A stretch of 64,000 bases of DNA from Fluviicola sp. (GTDB lineage: Bacteria > Bacteroidota > Bacteroidia > Flavobacteriales_D > Crocinitomicaceae), in contig NZ_JBCNJT010000001.1 in NCBI RefSeq assembly GCF_039596395.1, positions 2,019,305-2,083,304 on the forward strand, written 5' to 3'. The notes under the pieces are model-generated. The model made no database searches and was not told the origin of the DNA. It saw only the letters and a list, made by a program, of their open reading frames with translations. Of the stretch, positions 1-9,899 are shown piece by piece; positions within the stretch are counted from its first letter, which is position 1; each line of letters starts with the position of its first letter. Position numbers and translations under genes: made by a program.

Positions 1-1
1 A

Positions 2-3000
2 GGAACTTCCTATTTGTGGTCAACAGGTGCTACCACTCCTTCTATTAACGTAACAACTTCCGGTTCATATACCGTTCAAATTACTAATGCTTCCGGGTGT
101 CAAAGTACTGCAAGTGCCGCAACGGTTGTAACGGTTAACCCTGCGCCTGCCACTCCGACAGTTACAGCAGGCGGATCAACAACATTCTGTGCCGGCGGAT
201 CCGTGACATTGACTTCCAGTGCAGGAACTTCTTACTTGTGGTCAACAGGTGCTACAACGCAATCTATTACCGTAACGACTGCCGGTTCCTATTCTGTTCA
301 GGTAACAAACGCTGCGGGATGTTTGAGTGCGGCAAGTACTGCAACCGTTGTAACTGTAAATGCTTTACCGGCTGCTCCAACCATTTCTGCAGGCGGGCCA
401 ACTACATTCTGTGCAGGTGGATCTGTTACTCTTACTTCCAGTGCAGGAACTTCTTATTTGTGGTCAACAGGTGCCACCACATCTTCCATTAACGTAACAA
501 CCGCAGGTTCTTATACCGTTCAGGTGACGAATGCAGCGGGATGTCAAAGTCCGGCAAGTTCGGCAACAACTGTAACCGTTAACTCCGCTCCTGCTGCTCC
601 AACCATCACTGCGGGCGGACCAACCACTTTCTGTTCGGGCGGATCTGTTACTCTGACATCCAGTGCAGGAAATTCCTATTTGTGGTCAACAGGTGCTACA
701 ACACCTTCCATTACCGTAACAACTGCAGGTTCATATACTGTCCAGGTAATGAACACTGCGGGATGTCAAAGTACTTCCAGTGCAGCAACAACGGTTACCG
801 TGAACGCTTCGCCTTCAGCTCCAACCATTACTGCAAGTGGCTCTACTTCTATTTGTGCCGGTAATTCGGTAACACTGACTTCCAGTGCGGGGACTTCTTA
901 CTTGTGGTCGACAGGAGCTACAACGGCTTCTATCAACGTAACAACCGCAGGTTCCTATACGGTTCAGGTAACAAACGCGGCAGGATGTCAAAGTCCGGCT
1001 AGTTCAGCAACAACTGTTACTGTAAACGCTTTACCTGCCACTCCGACTATTACAGCAGGTGGACCGACGACTTTCTGTTCAGGCGGATCAGTTACATTGA
1101 CTTCCAGTTCAGGAAGTGCTTATTTATGGTCGACGGGAGCGACAACCGCTTCTATCAACGTAACCACTTCCGGAAACTATACCGTACAGGTAACAAACGG
1201 AGCGGGATGCCAAAGTGCTGCCAGTGCAGCTACGACCGTAACTGTTAACCCTTTACCAGCTACACCAACTATTACAGCAAGTGGTTCTACTACTTTCTGT
1301 GCGGGTGGTTCTGTTACTTTAACAGCGAGCGCAGGAACTTCCTACTTATGGTCGACAGGTGCTACAACCGCGTCTATCAACGTAACGACTTCCGGAACTT
1401 ATTCCGTTCAGGTTACAAACGCAGCAGGATGTCAAAGCGCTTCAAGTGCAGCTACAACTGTAACCGTTAACTCACTGCCTACCGCACCAACTATTACAGC
1501 AAGTGGTTCCACTACTTTCTGTGCAGGCGGATCGGTTACATTGACTTCAAGCACCGGAACTTCCTACTTATGGTCGACAGGAGAAACAACGCAATCGATT
1601 AACGTTACTGCTTCCGGCTCTTATACCGTTCAGGTAAGCAACGGAGCAGGATGCCAGAGCCTTGCCAGTGCAGCTACAACGGTAACTGTTAACCCACTTC
1701 CTGCAACACCAACCATTACGGCAAGTAGTTCTACTACTTTCTGTGCGGGTGGATCGGTAACATTAACTTCCAGTGCAGGAAATGCTTATTTATGGTCGAC
1801 AGGTGCTACAACGGCTTCCATCAACGTAACAACTTCCGGAACTTATTCCGTTCAGGTAATTAACACAGCTGGTTGTCAAAGTGCTTCAAGCGCTGCAACG
1901 GTTGTTACGGTAAATGCTTTACCTGCTGCTCCAACTATCACGGCCGGAGGGCCAACAACTTTCTGTGCAGGCGGATCAGTGACATTGACTTCAAGTACCG
2001 GAAATGCTTATTTATGGTCGACAGGAGCTACAACCGCTTCTATTAACGTAACTACATCCGGCTCTTATACGGTACAGGTTTCAGACGCAAACGGCTGTCA
2101 AAGCCCTGCGAGTGCTGCAACTGTTATCACAGTAAATCCAAAACCAGCTACTCCGACTATTACAGCGAGTGGTTCAACCACTTTCTGCCTGGGACAAACG
2201 GTAACCCTGACTTCAAGCACGGGAAATTCGTACTTGTGGTCAACGGGAGAAACTACTCAATCCATCGTGGTGGGAGCATCCGGATCTTATACCGTACAAG
2301 TTGCTAACTCATTCGGTTGTCTAAGTGATCCAAGTGCTCCGAAGAATGTTACGGTAAATGTAACCGTATCAACTCCTTCGATCACTGCGAGCGGACCAAC
2401 TACTTTCTGTGAAGGTGGTTCGGTGACACTGTCAACCGGCTTCGGGTTATATTACTTCCTGTGGTCAAATGGTGAAACAACACAGTCTATTGATGTAGAT
2501 ACTTCCGGTACATTTACAGTAGTACGCACAAATATCCTTACCGGCTGTCAAAGTCTTCCAAGCAGCCCGGTAACTGTTACCGTTAATCCAACGCCTGCTG
2601 CGCCATCCATTACAGCGAGTGGAGCAACAACATTCTGCGCAGGCGGATCGGTTACTTTAACTTCCGGCCCGGGAGCAGCTTACTTATGGTCTACAGGAGC
2701 TACAACCGCTTCTATTAACGTAACAACATCCGGTTCATACACCGTACAAATAACGGATGCTAACGGATGTCAAAGTCCTTTCAGTACAGCAACAGCTGTT
2801 ACCGTACATCCAAATCCAACCGCACCAACAATTACTGCGAGCGGACCAACTACATTCTGTGACGGAGGTTCCGTAACATTGACTTCAAGTACCGCAACTT
2901 CTTATTTATGGTCGACAGGAGAAACCACGCAATCCATCATTGTTACAACTACAGGTTCTTACTCTGTAGCGGTTACAAACGGATTCGGATGTTCCACTTC

Positions 3001-6000
3001 TGCTGCTACACCAACAAATGTCACTGTAAATCCAAATCCGGCAGTTCCAACCATTACAGCCGGCGGACCAACTACATTCTGTGATGGTGATTCTGTGATC
3101 TTAACCTCATCTTCTACGACCGGAAACCTTTGGTCGACCGGAGAAACCACGCAATCCATTACTGTTACAGCTTCGGGAACTTACTCCCTGGAAGTATCCA
3201 ACGGATTCGGTTGCTCTACAGCAGCAGCAGCGGCAACCAGTGTAACAGTAAATCCGATTCCTGCTGTACCGACAATTACTGCCGGCGGTCCGCTAACTTT
3301 CTGCGACGGAGGCTCAGTAACGCTAACTTCTTCGGCTTCAACAGGAAACTTATGGTCAACAGGAGAAACAACACCATCCATTACGGTGACAACAACAGGA
3401 TCCTACACTGTTGAGCAAATCCAATCAGGTTGCTCCTCAGGTGCTTCTGCTTCAACAGACGTGATCGTGAATCCAAATCCGGCGGTTCCAACCATTACAG
3501 CTGGTGGGCCAACCACATTCTGTGACGGTGATTCAGTTATTCTGACTTCATCTTCTACCACCGGAAACTTGTGGTCGACAGGAGAAACAACGCAATCCAT
3601 TACTGTTACAGCTTCGGGAAATTACTCCCTGGAAGTATCCAACGGATTCGGTTGTTCTACTGCATCAGCTTCTGCAACGAATGTGACAGTGAATCCGATT
3701 CCTGCCGTACCAACGATCACAGCAGGCGGACCAACCACATTCTGTTCGGCAGGTGGTTCAGTGGTACTGACTTCTTCGGCTTCAACAGGAAACTTGTGGT
3801 CGACGGGAGAAACAACGCAATCCATTACTGTTACAACAACAGGTTCATATACCGTAGAACAAATCCTTGCAGGATGTTCTTCAGGATCTTCTGCTTCAAC
3901 GGACGTATTGGTAAATCCAACACCGGCTACTCCAACCATCACAGCAGGAAGTACAACAACTTTCTGTACGGGTGACAGTGTGGTGTTAACATCAACAGCA
4001 GGAACTTCCTACTTGTGGTCGACTGGTGAAACCACCCAATCCATTACGGTTACAACTTCCGGATCTTACTCCGTAACAATCATCGACGGACCTTGTGCTT
4101 CAAGCGCTTCCAATGTGATCAACGTAACCGTGAATCCAATTCCTGCCGTACCTACGATCACAGCAGGCGGACCAACCACATTCTGTTCGGCAGGTGGTTC
4201 AGTGGTACTGACTTCTTCGGCTTCAACAGGAAACTTGTGGTCAACCGGAGAAACAACGCAATCCATTACGGTTGCAACAACAGGTTCGTATACCGTAGAA
4301 CAAATCTTGTCAGGATGTTCCTCAGGATCTTCTGCTTCAACAGACGTATTGGTGAATCCAACACCTGCTACTCCAACAATTACAGCAGGCGGAGCAACGA
4401 CGTTCTGTACGGGAGATTCGGTTGTCCTGACATCAACAGCGGGAACTTCCTACTTGTGGTCGACAGGAGAAACCACGCAATCCATCACCGTTACAACTTC
4501 CGGATCTTATTCCGTAACAATCATTGACGGGCCGTGTTCTTCCAGTGCCTCCAACGTGATTAACGTAACAGTGAATCCGATTCCAACTGCTCCAACGATT
4601 ACGGCAGGCGGACCAACCACATTCTGTTCGGGAGGATCTGTTGTACTGACTTCTTCCGCTTCAACAGGAAACCTGTGGTCGACCGGAGAAACAACGCAAT
4701 CCATTACGGTTGCAACAGCAGGTTCTTACACCGTAACTCAAACATTACTGGGATGTACCTCCCCGGTTTCCGCTTCAACGGACGTATTCGTGAACCCTAC
4801 TCCGGCAGCTGCAACCATTACGGCAGGCAGTGCCACAACATTCTGTGCGGGTGGTTCCGTAGTATTGACATCTACACCGGGAACTTCTTACTTGTGGTCA
4901 ACCGGTGAAACAACGCAATCCATCACCGTTACAACTTCCGGATCTTACTCCGTAACAATTATCGACGGGCCTTGTTCTTCCAGTGCTTCCAACGTGATTA
5001 ACGTAACCGTGAATCCGATCCCGGCTGCTCCAACCATTACAGCAAGCGGACCAACCACATTCTGTGCCGGCGGATCCGTCGTATTGACATCTTCTGCTTC
5101 GACAGGAAATATGTGGTCTACGGGAGCTACGACTCCATCAATCACCGTATCAGCGAGCGGCACTTACACTGTTAACCAAACAGTATTGGGATGTACAAGT
5201 CCGAATGCCACTCAGATAATTACAGTCAATCCGATCCCGGCTGCACCTACAGTAACTGCGGGCGGACCTACTACATTCTGTACAGGTGGATCTGTGGTAC
5301 TAACATCTTCTGCATCTTCCGGGAACACGTGGTCGACAACAGAAACAACACCATCCATTACAGTAACATCGAGCGGTTCATACACCGTGACTCAGACAGT
5401 ATTGGGATGTACTTCTGCGGCATCTGCTCCGGTGAATGTTATTGTGAATACAATTCCTGCAGTTCCGACAATTACTGCCAGTGGGCCTACTACGTTCTGT
5501 GCGGGCGGTTCAGTTACACTTACCTCCTCTTCCGCAACGAATAACTTCTGGTCGAACGGAGCTACGACACAATCCATTACCGTAAGTTCATCCGGAACCT
5601 TCCTGGTTCAGGTTATTAGCAACGGATGTAGTTCAGGAACATCCGCTCCGAAAACAGTCACTGTGAATTCACTTCCTCCGGCACCGACCATCGTTACCGG
5701 AACAACCGAATCCATTTGTTCAGGTTCTTCCGTAACATTGACCTCTTCTTCAACAGGAGGAAACTTATGGTCAACAGGAGCTACAACACAATCCATCGTT
5801 GTTTCAACTGCAGGTTCTTATTATGTAACGGTAACGGACGGTAACGGATGTACTTCTCCGGCATCACCTTCAACGGTAGTAACGGTGAATCCATTGCCGA
5901 CGGCTCCGGTGATCAGTACCAGCGGACCAACTTCATTCTGTTCCGGAGGATCTGTTGCATTGACATCGTCTTACGGTTCAGGTAATTTATGGTCGAGCGG

Positions 6001-7483
6001 TTCTACAGCAAACTCCATTACAGTAAGCAGCAGCGGAACTTACACCGTTACTCATACTGACGGAAACGGATGCGTTTCACCTGCTTCATCGCCGGTAACA
6101 GTTACTGTGAATCCAATTCCTGCGGCTCCGGTAATCACTGCAAGCGGACCAACATCATTCTGTTCAGGAGGATCAGTGACACTGACTTCTTCACAGCCTA
6201 CAGGTAACTCCTGGTCGACAGCTGCTTTGACACCAAGCATCACTGTAACAACAAGCGGCGTATACAGCGTTATCTATATCGACGGAAACGGATGTGCATC
6301 ACCTTCTTCTGCTCCTGTAGTAGTGAACGTGTTCTCAAATCCTTCCACTCCTTCCATTACGGCAGGCGGAGCAACAACCATCTGTCAGGGATCGTTCGTA
6401 ACGCTTACTTCTTCTTATACGAGCGGAAATACGTGGTCAACCGGTGGAACTACGCAAAGTATCAATGCAACAACGAGCGGTAATTACACGGTAACTCATA
6501 CCAATGCGAACGGATGTTCGAGCACCAGTGCTCCTACAAGCATTACGGTAATCCCAGTATCTTCGATCCCGACGATTTCCGCATCCGGATCCACTACGAT
6601 CTGTGACGGTTCAAGTGTTACCCTTACATCTTCCGATGTGAACAGTACCTGGTCAACAGGAGCTACGACACAAGCCATTGTAGTAACCACTTCCGGTTCT
6701 TATTCGGTGGTAGGAAACCAGACCGGTTGCCCGTCCCAGCCTTCAGCTCCGGTTGTTGTAACTGTGAACCCGGCTCCTGCGGCACCGGTCATTACTCCAA
6801 GCGGATCTACGACCATTTGTGAAGGAGAAGAATTGTTCTTATTCACTTCCGGAACCGGAACGAATACATGGTCAACGGGATATGTGGGACAAGTATTGCA
6901 GGTAACAGCTTCCGGAAATTACTGGGTATCTGTTCAGAATGCTTACGGTTGTACCTCTTCATCAACAGTAGTTCCGGTAGTTATAAATACAAATCCTGCG
7001 GTTTCGATCAATCCGTTTGCGGATGTATGTACGTTCACTGCTCCGTTCACGATGTCGAACGGATTACCTTCGGGAGGAATTTACACCGGCCAGGGAATTA
7101 CAACGAACATCTTCTACCCTGCAGCTGCGGGTGAAGGATCGTCCATCGTAACTTATACGTATACGGATGCCAACGATTGTTCGGCTTCTGCACAAACAAC
7201 CATTACCGTTAACAACTGTTTGGGAATCGATGAGAAAGAACAAGCTTACTTCTCCCTCTTCCCGAACCCGAACAATGGACAATTCCAGGTGGTATCGAAC
7301 GGAACTCCGATGGATCATATCATCATTTATGATGCACAGGGTAAAATGGTTTACAACGAAGCATATCCGGGAATCTTCACAATTGAATTTGACCTGAATG
7401 CTTATTCGAACGGTGTCTATTACATAGAAATAAACAGCGATCAGGAAATACGGGAACGAATCCCGCTGATCATTAATCATTAA
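2..7483 (+). CDS. Giant Ig-like repeat protein with T9SS type A sorting signal (5' end outside window)
   Basis: The reading frame is open to the left edge, so the N-terminus and any signal peptide are missing; the first codons seen read GTSYLWSTGATT, the middle of a repeat. At least 2,490 residues are visible. They hold 31 complete Ig-like repeats of about 74 residues (222 bp), each with the pattern PTITAGGPTTFC, GGSVTLTSS, LWSTGATT, SYTVQVTN and GC, hence two conserved Cys per repeat, one near each end. This resembles the Ig-like domain associated with CHU_C (Ig_7). A more divergent module follows, then a C-terminal region with SLFPNPNNGQF and GVYYIEI, the usual form of the type A T9SS tail. 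The likely product is an exported cell-surface or released filament, possibly an adhesin; that role is inference. A hairpin terminator follows the stop codon. Confidence 0.93.
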   Translation, partial: GTSYLWSTGATTPSINVTTSGSYTVQITNASGCQSTASAATVVTVNPAPATPTVTAGGSTTFCAGGSVTLTSSAGTSYLWSTGATTQSITVTTAGSYSVQVTNAAGCLSAASTATVVTVNALPAAPTISAGGPTTFCAGGSVTLTSSAGTSYLWSTGATTSSINVTTAGSYTVQVTNAAGCQSPASSATTVTVNSAPAAPTITAGGPTTFCSGGSVTLTSSAGNSYLWSTGATTPSITVTTAGSYTVQVMNTAGCQSTSSAATTVTVNASPSAPTITASGSTSICAGNSVTLTSSAGTSYLWSTGATTASINVTTAGSYTVQVTNAAGCQSPASSATTVTVNALPATPTITAGGPTTFCSGGSVTLTSSSGSAYLWSTGATTASINVTTSGNYTVQVTNGAGCQSAASAATTVTVNPLPATPTITASGSTTFCAGGSVTLTASAGTSYLWSTGATTASINVTTSGTYSVQVTNAAGCQSASSAATTVTVNSLPTAPTITASGSTTFCAGGSVTLTSSTGTSYLWSTGETTQSINVTASGSYTVQVSNGAGCQSLASAATTVTVNPLPATPTITASSSTTFCAGGSVTLTSSAGNAYLWSTGATTASINVTTSGTYSVQVINTAGCQSASSAATVVTVNALPAAPTITAGGPTTFCAGGSVTLTSSTGNAYLWSTGATTASINVTTSGSYTVQVSDANGCQSPASAATVITVNPKPATPTITASGSTTFCLGQTVTLTSSTGNSYLWSTGETTQSIVVGASGSYTVQVANSFGCLSDPSAPKNVTVNVTVSTPSITASGPTTFCEGGSVTLSTGFGLYYFLWSNGETTQSIDVDTSGTFTVVRTNILTGCQSLPSSPVTVTVNPTPAAPSITASGATTFCAGGSVTLTSGPGAAYLWSTGATTASINVTTSGSYTVQITDANGCQSPFSTATAVTVHPNPTAPTITASGPTTFCDGGSVTLTSSTATSYLWSTGETTQSIIVTTTGSYSVAVTNGFGCSTSAATPTNVTVNPNPAVPTITAGGPTTFCDGDSVILTSSSTTGNLWSTGETTQSITVTASGTYSLEVSNGFGCSTAAAAATSVTVNPIPAVPTITAGGPLTFCDGGSVTLTSSASTGNLWSTGETTPSITVTTTGSYTVEQIQSGCSSGASASTDVIVNPNPAVPTITAGGPTTFCDGDSVILTSSSTTGNLWSTGETTQSITVTASGNYSLEVSNGFGCSTASASATNVTVNPIPAVPTITAGGPTTFCSAGGSVVLTSSASTGNLWSTGETTQSITVTTTGSYTVEQILAGCSSGSSASTDVLVNPTPATPTITAGSTTTFCTGDSVVLTSTAGTSYLWSTGETTQSITVTTSGSYSVTIIDGPCASSASNVINVTVNPIPAVPTITAGGPTTFCSAGGSVVLTSSASTGNLWSTGETTQSITVATTGSYTVEQILSGCSSGSSASTDVLVNPTPATPTITAGGATTFCTGDSVVLTSTAGTSYLWSTGETTQSITVTTSGSYSVTIIDGPCSSSASNVINVTVNPIPTAPTITAGGPTTFCSGGSVVLTSSASTGNLWSTGETTQSITVATAGSYTVTQTLLGCTSPVSASTDVFVNPTPAAATITAGSATTFCAGGSVVLTSTPGTSYLWSTGETTQSITVTTSGSYSVTIIDGPCSSSASNVINVTVNPIPAAPTITASGPTTFCAGGSVVLTSSASTGNMWSTGATTPSITVSASGTYTVNQTVLGCTSPNATQIITVNPIPAAPTVTAGGPTTFCTGGSVVLTSSASSGNTWSTTETTPSITVTSSGSYTVTQTVLGCTSAASAPVNVIVNTIPAVPTITASGPTTFCAGGSVTLTSSSATNNFWSNGATTQSITVSSSGTFLVQVISNGCSSGTSAPKTVTVNSLPPAPTIVTGTTESICSGSSVTLTSSSTGGNLWSTGATTQSIVVSTAGSYYVTVTDGNGCTSPASPSTVVTVNPLPTAPVISTSGPTSFCSGGSVALTSSYGSGNLWSSGSTANSITVSSSGTYTVTHTDGNGCVSPASSPVTVTVNPIPAAPVITASGPTSFCSGGSVTLTSSQPTGNSWSTAALTPSITVTTSGVYSVIYIDGNGCASPSSAPVVVNVFSNPSTPSITAGGATTICQGSFVTLTSSYTSGNTWSTGGTTQSINATTSGNYTVTHTNANGCSSTSAPTSITVIPVSSIPTISASGSTTICDGSSVTLTSSDVNSTWSTGATTQAIVVTTSGSYSVVGNQTGCPSQPSAPVVVTVNPAPAAPVITPSGSTTICEGEELFLFTSGTGTNTWSTGYVGQVLQVTASGNYWVSVQNAYGCTSSSTVVPVVINTNPAVSINPFADVCTFTAPFTMSNGLPSGGIYTGQGITTNIFYPAAAGEGSSIVTYTYTDANDCSASAQTTITVNNCLGIDEKEQAYFSLFPNPNNGQFQVVSNGTPMDHIIIYDAQGKMVYNEAYPGIFTIEFDLNAYSNGVYYIEINSDQEIRERIPLIINH
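149..6997 (+). repeat. 31 tandem copies of a ~222-bp Ig-like module
   Basis: Each copy starts at a Pro-rich linker such as NPLPATPTI or NPIPAVPTI and averages 73.6 codons. Early copies (to about 2.1 kb) are nearly uniform, with WSTGATTASINVTTSG. Copies from about 3.0 kb switch to WSTGETTQSITVT and alternate between two types. Later copies (after 5.2 kb) diverge progressively. Confidence 0.93.
3704..5023 (+). repeat. Higher-order repeat: three copies of a two-module (about 441-bp) unit
   Basis: Copies begin at 3704, 4145 and 4586. The first two are exactly 441 bp (74 plus 73 codons) and the third is 438 bp. In each, a module carrying SASTGNLWSTGETT is followed by one carrying GTSYLWSTGETT and SYSVTIIDGPC. 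This points to recent duplication of a module pair rather than single modules. Confidence 0.88.
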
Positions 7484-7488
7484 AAAAG

Positions 7489-7525
7489 AAAATCCCGTCC
7501 TGACTTAGTTGAGACGGGATTTTTG
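7489..7525 (+). terminator. Intrinsic terminator after the Ig-repeat gene
   Basis: An 11-bp perfect stem, AAAATCCCGTC (7489-7499) with GACGGGATTTT (7513-7523), encloses a 13-nt loop and ends in a T-run. It begins six bases after the stop codon, separating this gene from the next forward gene. Confidence 0.85.
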
Positions 7526-7597
7526 TTAACAACTATTTCTGTTACGTATTTTAGTAAATCCAATTATTAGAGATATTTGAAATCCATAATCAAACGA

Positions 7598-9898
7598 ATG
7601 AAATACGTTTACACCCTTTTAATCTCATGTGTATGCCTGGCGTCTTTTGGCCAGGGAACAAATGACCTCACAGCAGAAGACCGCGCATACCTTTTCCATA
7701 TCGTTAAGAAAAGTCCTATTCTGGACAACAGCATCGGGCGTTATTTTGAGTATTCCGGGCCGGTTGTCCGGTTGATGAACAAGGAATTGAACTACGATTC
7801 AATTGAAAGTTACATCATCAATAACCCGAATTCACTGTTTATCCGGAAAGGGGAAATTGAAAAATCGCCGAAAGGGATTATTGTTGAAGCTGCGAACAAA
7901 ATGGCTTTGTGGGAATTGAATAAAGTCCTTTTGGCATCCCGCCAGTCTGAAAATGACCTGGAACGTTACCGGACACAATACAATCAGTTTGAAGCGATTC
8001 TGAAGTCAAAACTTCCCGCTTCCGCCCTTAAAAATGAGAATGGAAATATCGAAATCCAGAAAAAGATTCTTACGGCTTTGAACCCGAGCCTCAGTTTCGA
8101 TGACAAAGCAGCCTTGTTGGCAACGTTTCATTTCTTGTCGGTAGAAGACCAGCTGGTAACCATTGAAGCGATGAACTATGCCACCAATGCATATGTAGAA
8201 AAAAGAGCATACGAGATCTTTTTACAATTGGGTGGAACGGCAAGCAATTTTAAAAATGTCCTGATCGCGGCAGGTGACGGTTCAGAAACATCCGGGCTTT
8301 TAAACGAACGCGAAAAAGACGAAAGCGGAAAATGGAACAAAGGACTTCCGAAAGCAGTGGGCCTTTTTCCTTATGAAGCAAAAATCATTGATCCTTCCAA
8401 ACGAAGTAAAACTGCGTTGGAGCCGGTTCGCATGCCAACGGTAGATTTTGAAACGGTCGGTGAGAACAAGTTGACACAACTTCATTTCGACGTTTGGGGA
8501 TACAATTCCAAAAAGCAGACAACGGTTGTGATCGAACGAAACGGCTTGTCCTATCACCTGTTCGGATCGAATGATACGCGTTTTCTCTCCCCGGATTCAA
8601 CTTACAGCGATGGAAAAACGTTCCAAACAGTCATTAACGAACTGGAAAAAGATAAAATTGCCAAGCTGTGGGACCGGATTTACGGAAAAAGAGGATACGA
8701 TTACGATATCGCCACAGCAAAAAAGAAAAAGGACGATACGGAAAAAGAGATCAACGAAAACGAGCACAAGTATTCCAACATCACACAGGGAACCATTACC
8801 ACCAGTTCCAAAGTTCCGGGTTCCGTAAAGCGTAAAAAGAAAAAAGCATTGAAGAAAACAACCGGCGGAGAATTTACCGCTCAGCCCAAAACAAGTTCGG
8901 ATAAAAAAACACGCAAAAAAGAGCAGGAAGGATTGGTTTACCTATATGGGGAATACGAACGCTACAAGAAAATCATCGAGGAACTGGAAAAAGAAAAGAA
9001 AATTGCAATCGACCTGCTGGCAATTTACCAAAGACGTCTCGACAATTACAAATCAGCCATGGGCCATCATTGGGTAAGCTATACCGAAAAGGACGGATTC
9101 TACACCTTTGCGGATTCCTCCACTTTTGATTTGTATACCCAGGAGTTTACGTTCAAAGCAGATACTCTGAAAACACCTTTTGAAGTGCGTTTGATCGCTA
9201 TCCCGGACGGGCCGCTTTCCGACAATGCCGATGAAGTGATGCTGCACGTAAACCTCGTTGATTCGAAGCCGGGATTTGATGCACGCGTTCAGTTGAATTT
9301 GGTCGATCAGTTCGAATCCAATAAATGGGATTTGAATAAACCGCTATTCCAGGAATCCGACAGTGTTTCCGTTCGCCAGTTGTTCGAAGCGCTTTTGGAC
9401 AAAAAGCTGCCGTTTGAAGTAATCAGCCGCGGCCAGGGAGTTGGAAAATGGAACGGTACCAACGTGGTCCGGGCAACCGACAGAACGGAATGGAATGCCT
9501 ACCAGGGCGGAACGGATGAAGAACGTATGCAGGCTAAAATGGATTCTTCCAACCTGCGCCTGCGTTCGACACAGGTCAACATCTTCCTGAACCGTGGAAT
9601 TTTACTGGAAATAAACACCTTTACGGACCCGGTAAAAACCAACCTGAAATCTTCAAACGAATCCATTCAAAGTGAACTGAACAAGTACCGTTTAACTGGA
9701 AATGATTATTTGTCGGCTTTGCGAACTGCGACAGTTATCCAGAAATTGAAAACAGAATTGAATGTACTCGCAGGAACTTATCTAAGCCGGGAAGATGCCA
9801 AAATTGTCATTGACCGTTTGAACAAGCAGTTGGACGGCGTAAAAGTGAGTTGTGGACCGACTTCCTTCAGATGGCAGGAATTACTAAACATCAAATAA
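7598..9898 (+). CDS. Secreted protein of unknown function with a Lys-rich central segment
   Basis: I do not recognise the family. A TTG codon at 7577 is in frame, but the ATG at 7598 gives a clean signal peptide, MKYVYTLLISCVCLASFGQ, and a 766-residue protein, so I chose it. The first half is mixed helical (residues about 100-230). Around residues 365-435 lies a very basic and charged stretch with AKKKKDDTEKE, KRKKKKALKK and KKTRKKEQEG, which reads as a disordered linker, followed by a short helical run (ELEKEKKIAIDLLAIYQRRLD) and a C-terminal globular part. The stop codon is one base before the GTG of the PrsW-family gene, so the two are probably translated from one mRNA and may share a job. 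The cell location is inferred to be periplasm or outer surface. Confidence 0.8.
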   Translation: MKYVYTLLISCVCLASFGQGTNDLTAEDRAYLFHIVKKSPILDNSIGRYFEYSGPVVRLMNKELNYDSIESYIINNPNSLFIRKGEIEKSPKGIIVEAANKMALWELNKVLLASRQSENDLERYRTQYNQFEAILKSKLPASALKNENGNIEIQKKILTALNPSLSFDDKAALLATFHFLSVEDQLVTIEAMNYATNAYVEKRAYEIFLQLGGTASNFKNVLIAAGDGSETSGLLNEREKDESGKWNKGLPKAVGLFPYEAKIIDPSKRSKTALEPVRMPTVDFETVGENKLTQLHFDVWGYNSKKQTTVVIERNGLSYHLFGSNDTRFLSPDSTYSDGKTFQTVINELEKDKIAKLWDRIYGKRGYDYDIATAKKKKDDTEKEINENEHKYSNITQGTITTSSKVPGSVKRKKKKALKKTTGGEFTAQPKTSSDKKTRKKEQEGLVYLYGEYERYKKIIEELEKEKKIAIDLLAIYQRRLDNYKSAMGHHWVSYTEKDGFYTFADSSTFDLYTQEFTFKADTLKTPFEVRLIAIPDGPLSDNADEVMLHVNLVDSKPGFDARVQLNLVDQFESNKWDLNKPLFQESDSVSVRQLFEALLDKKLPFEVISRGQGVGKWNGTNVVRATDRTEWNAYQGGTDEERMQAKMDSSNLRLRSTQVNIFLNRGILLEINTFTDPVKTNLKSSNESIQSELNKYRLTGNDYLSALRTATVIQKLKTELNVLAGTYLSREDAKIVIDRLNKQLDGVKVSCGPTSFRWQELLNIK

Positions 9899-9899
9899 G

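Noticed and set aside
2959..5796. A series of reverse reading frames of about 60-106 codons (for example 3622-3942), with similar sequences (MDCVVSPVDHKF)
   Set aside because: They are the antisense shadow of the repeated Ig modules; the similarity follows from the forward repeat, and no start signals or export signals are present.
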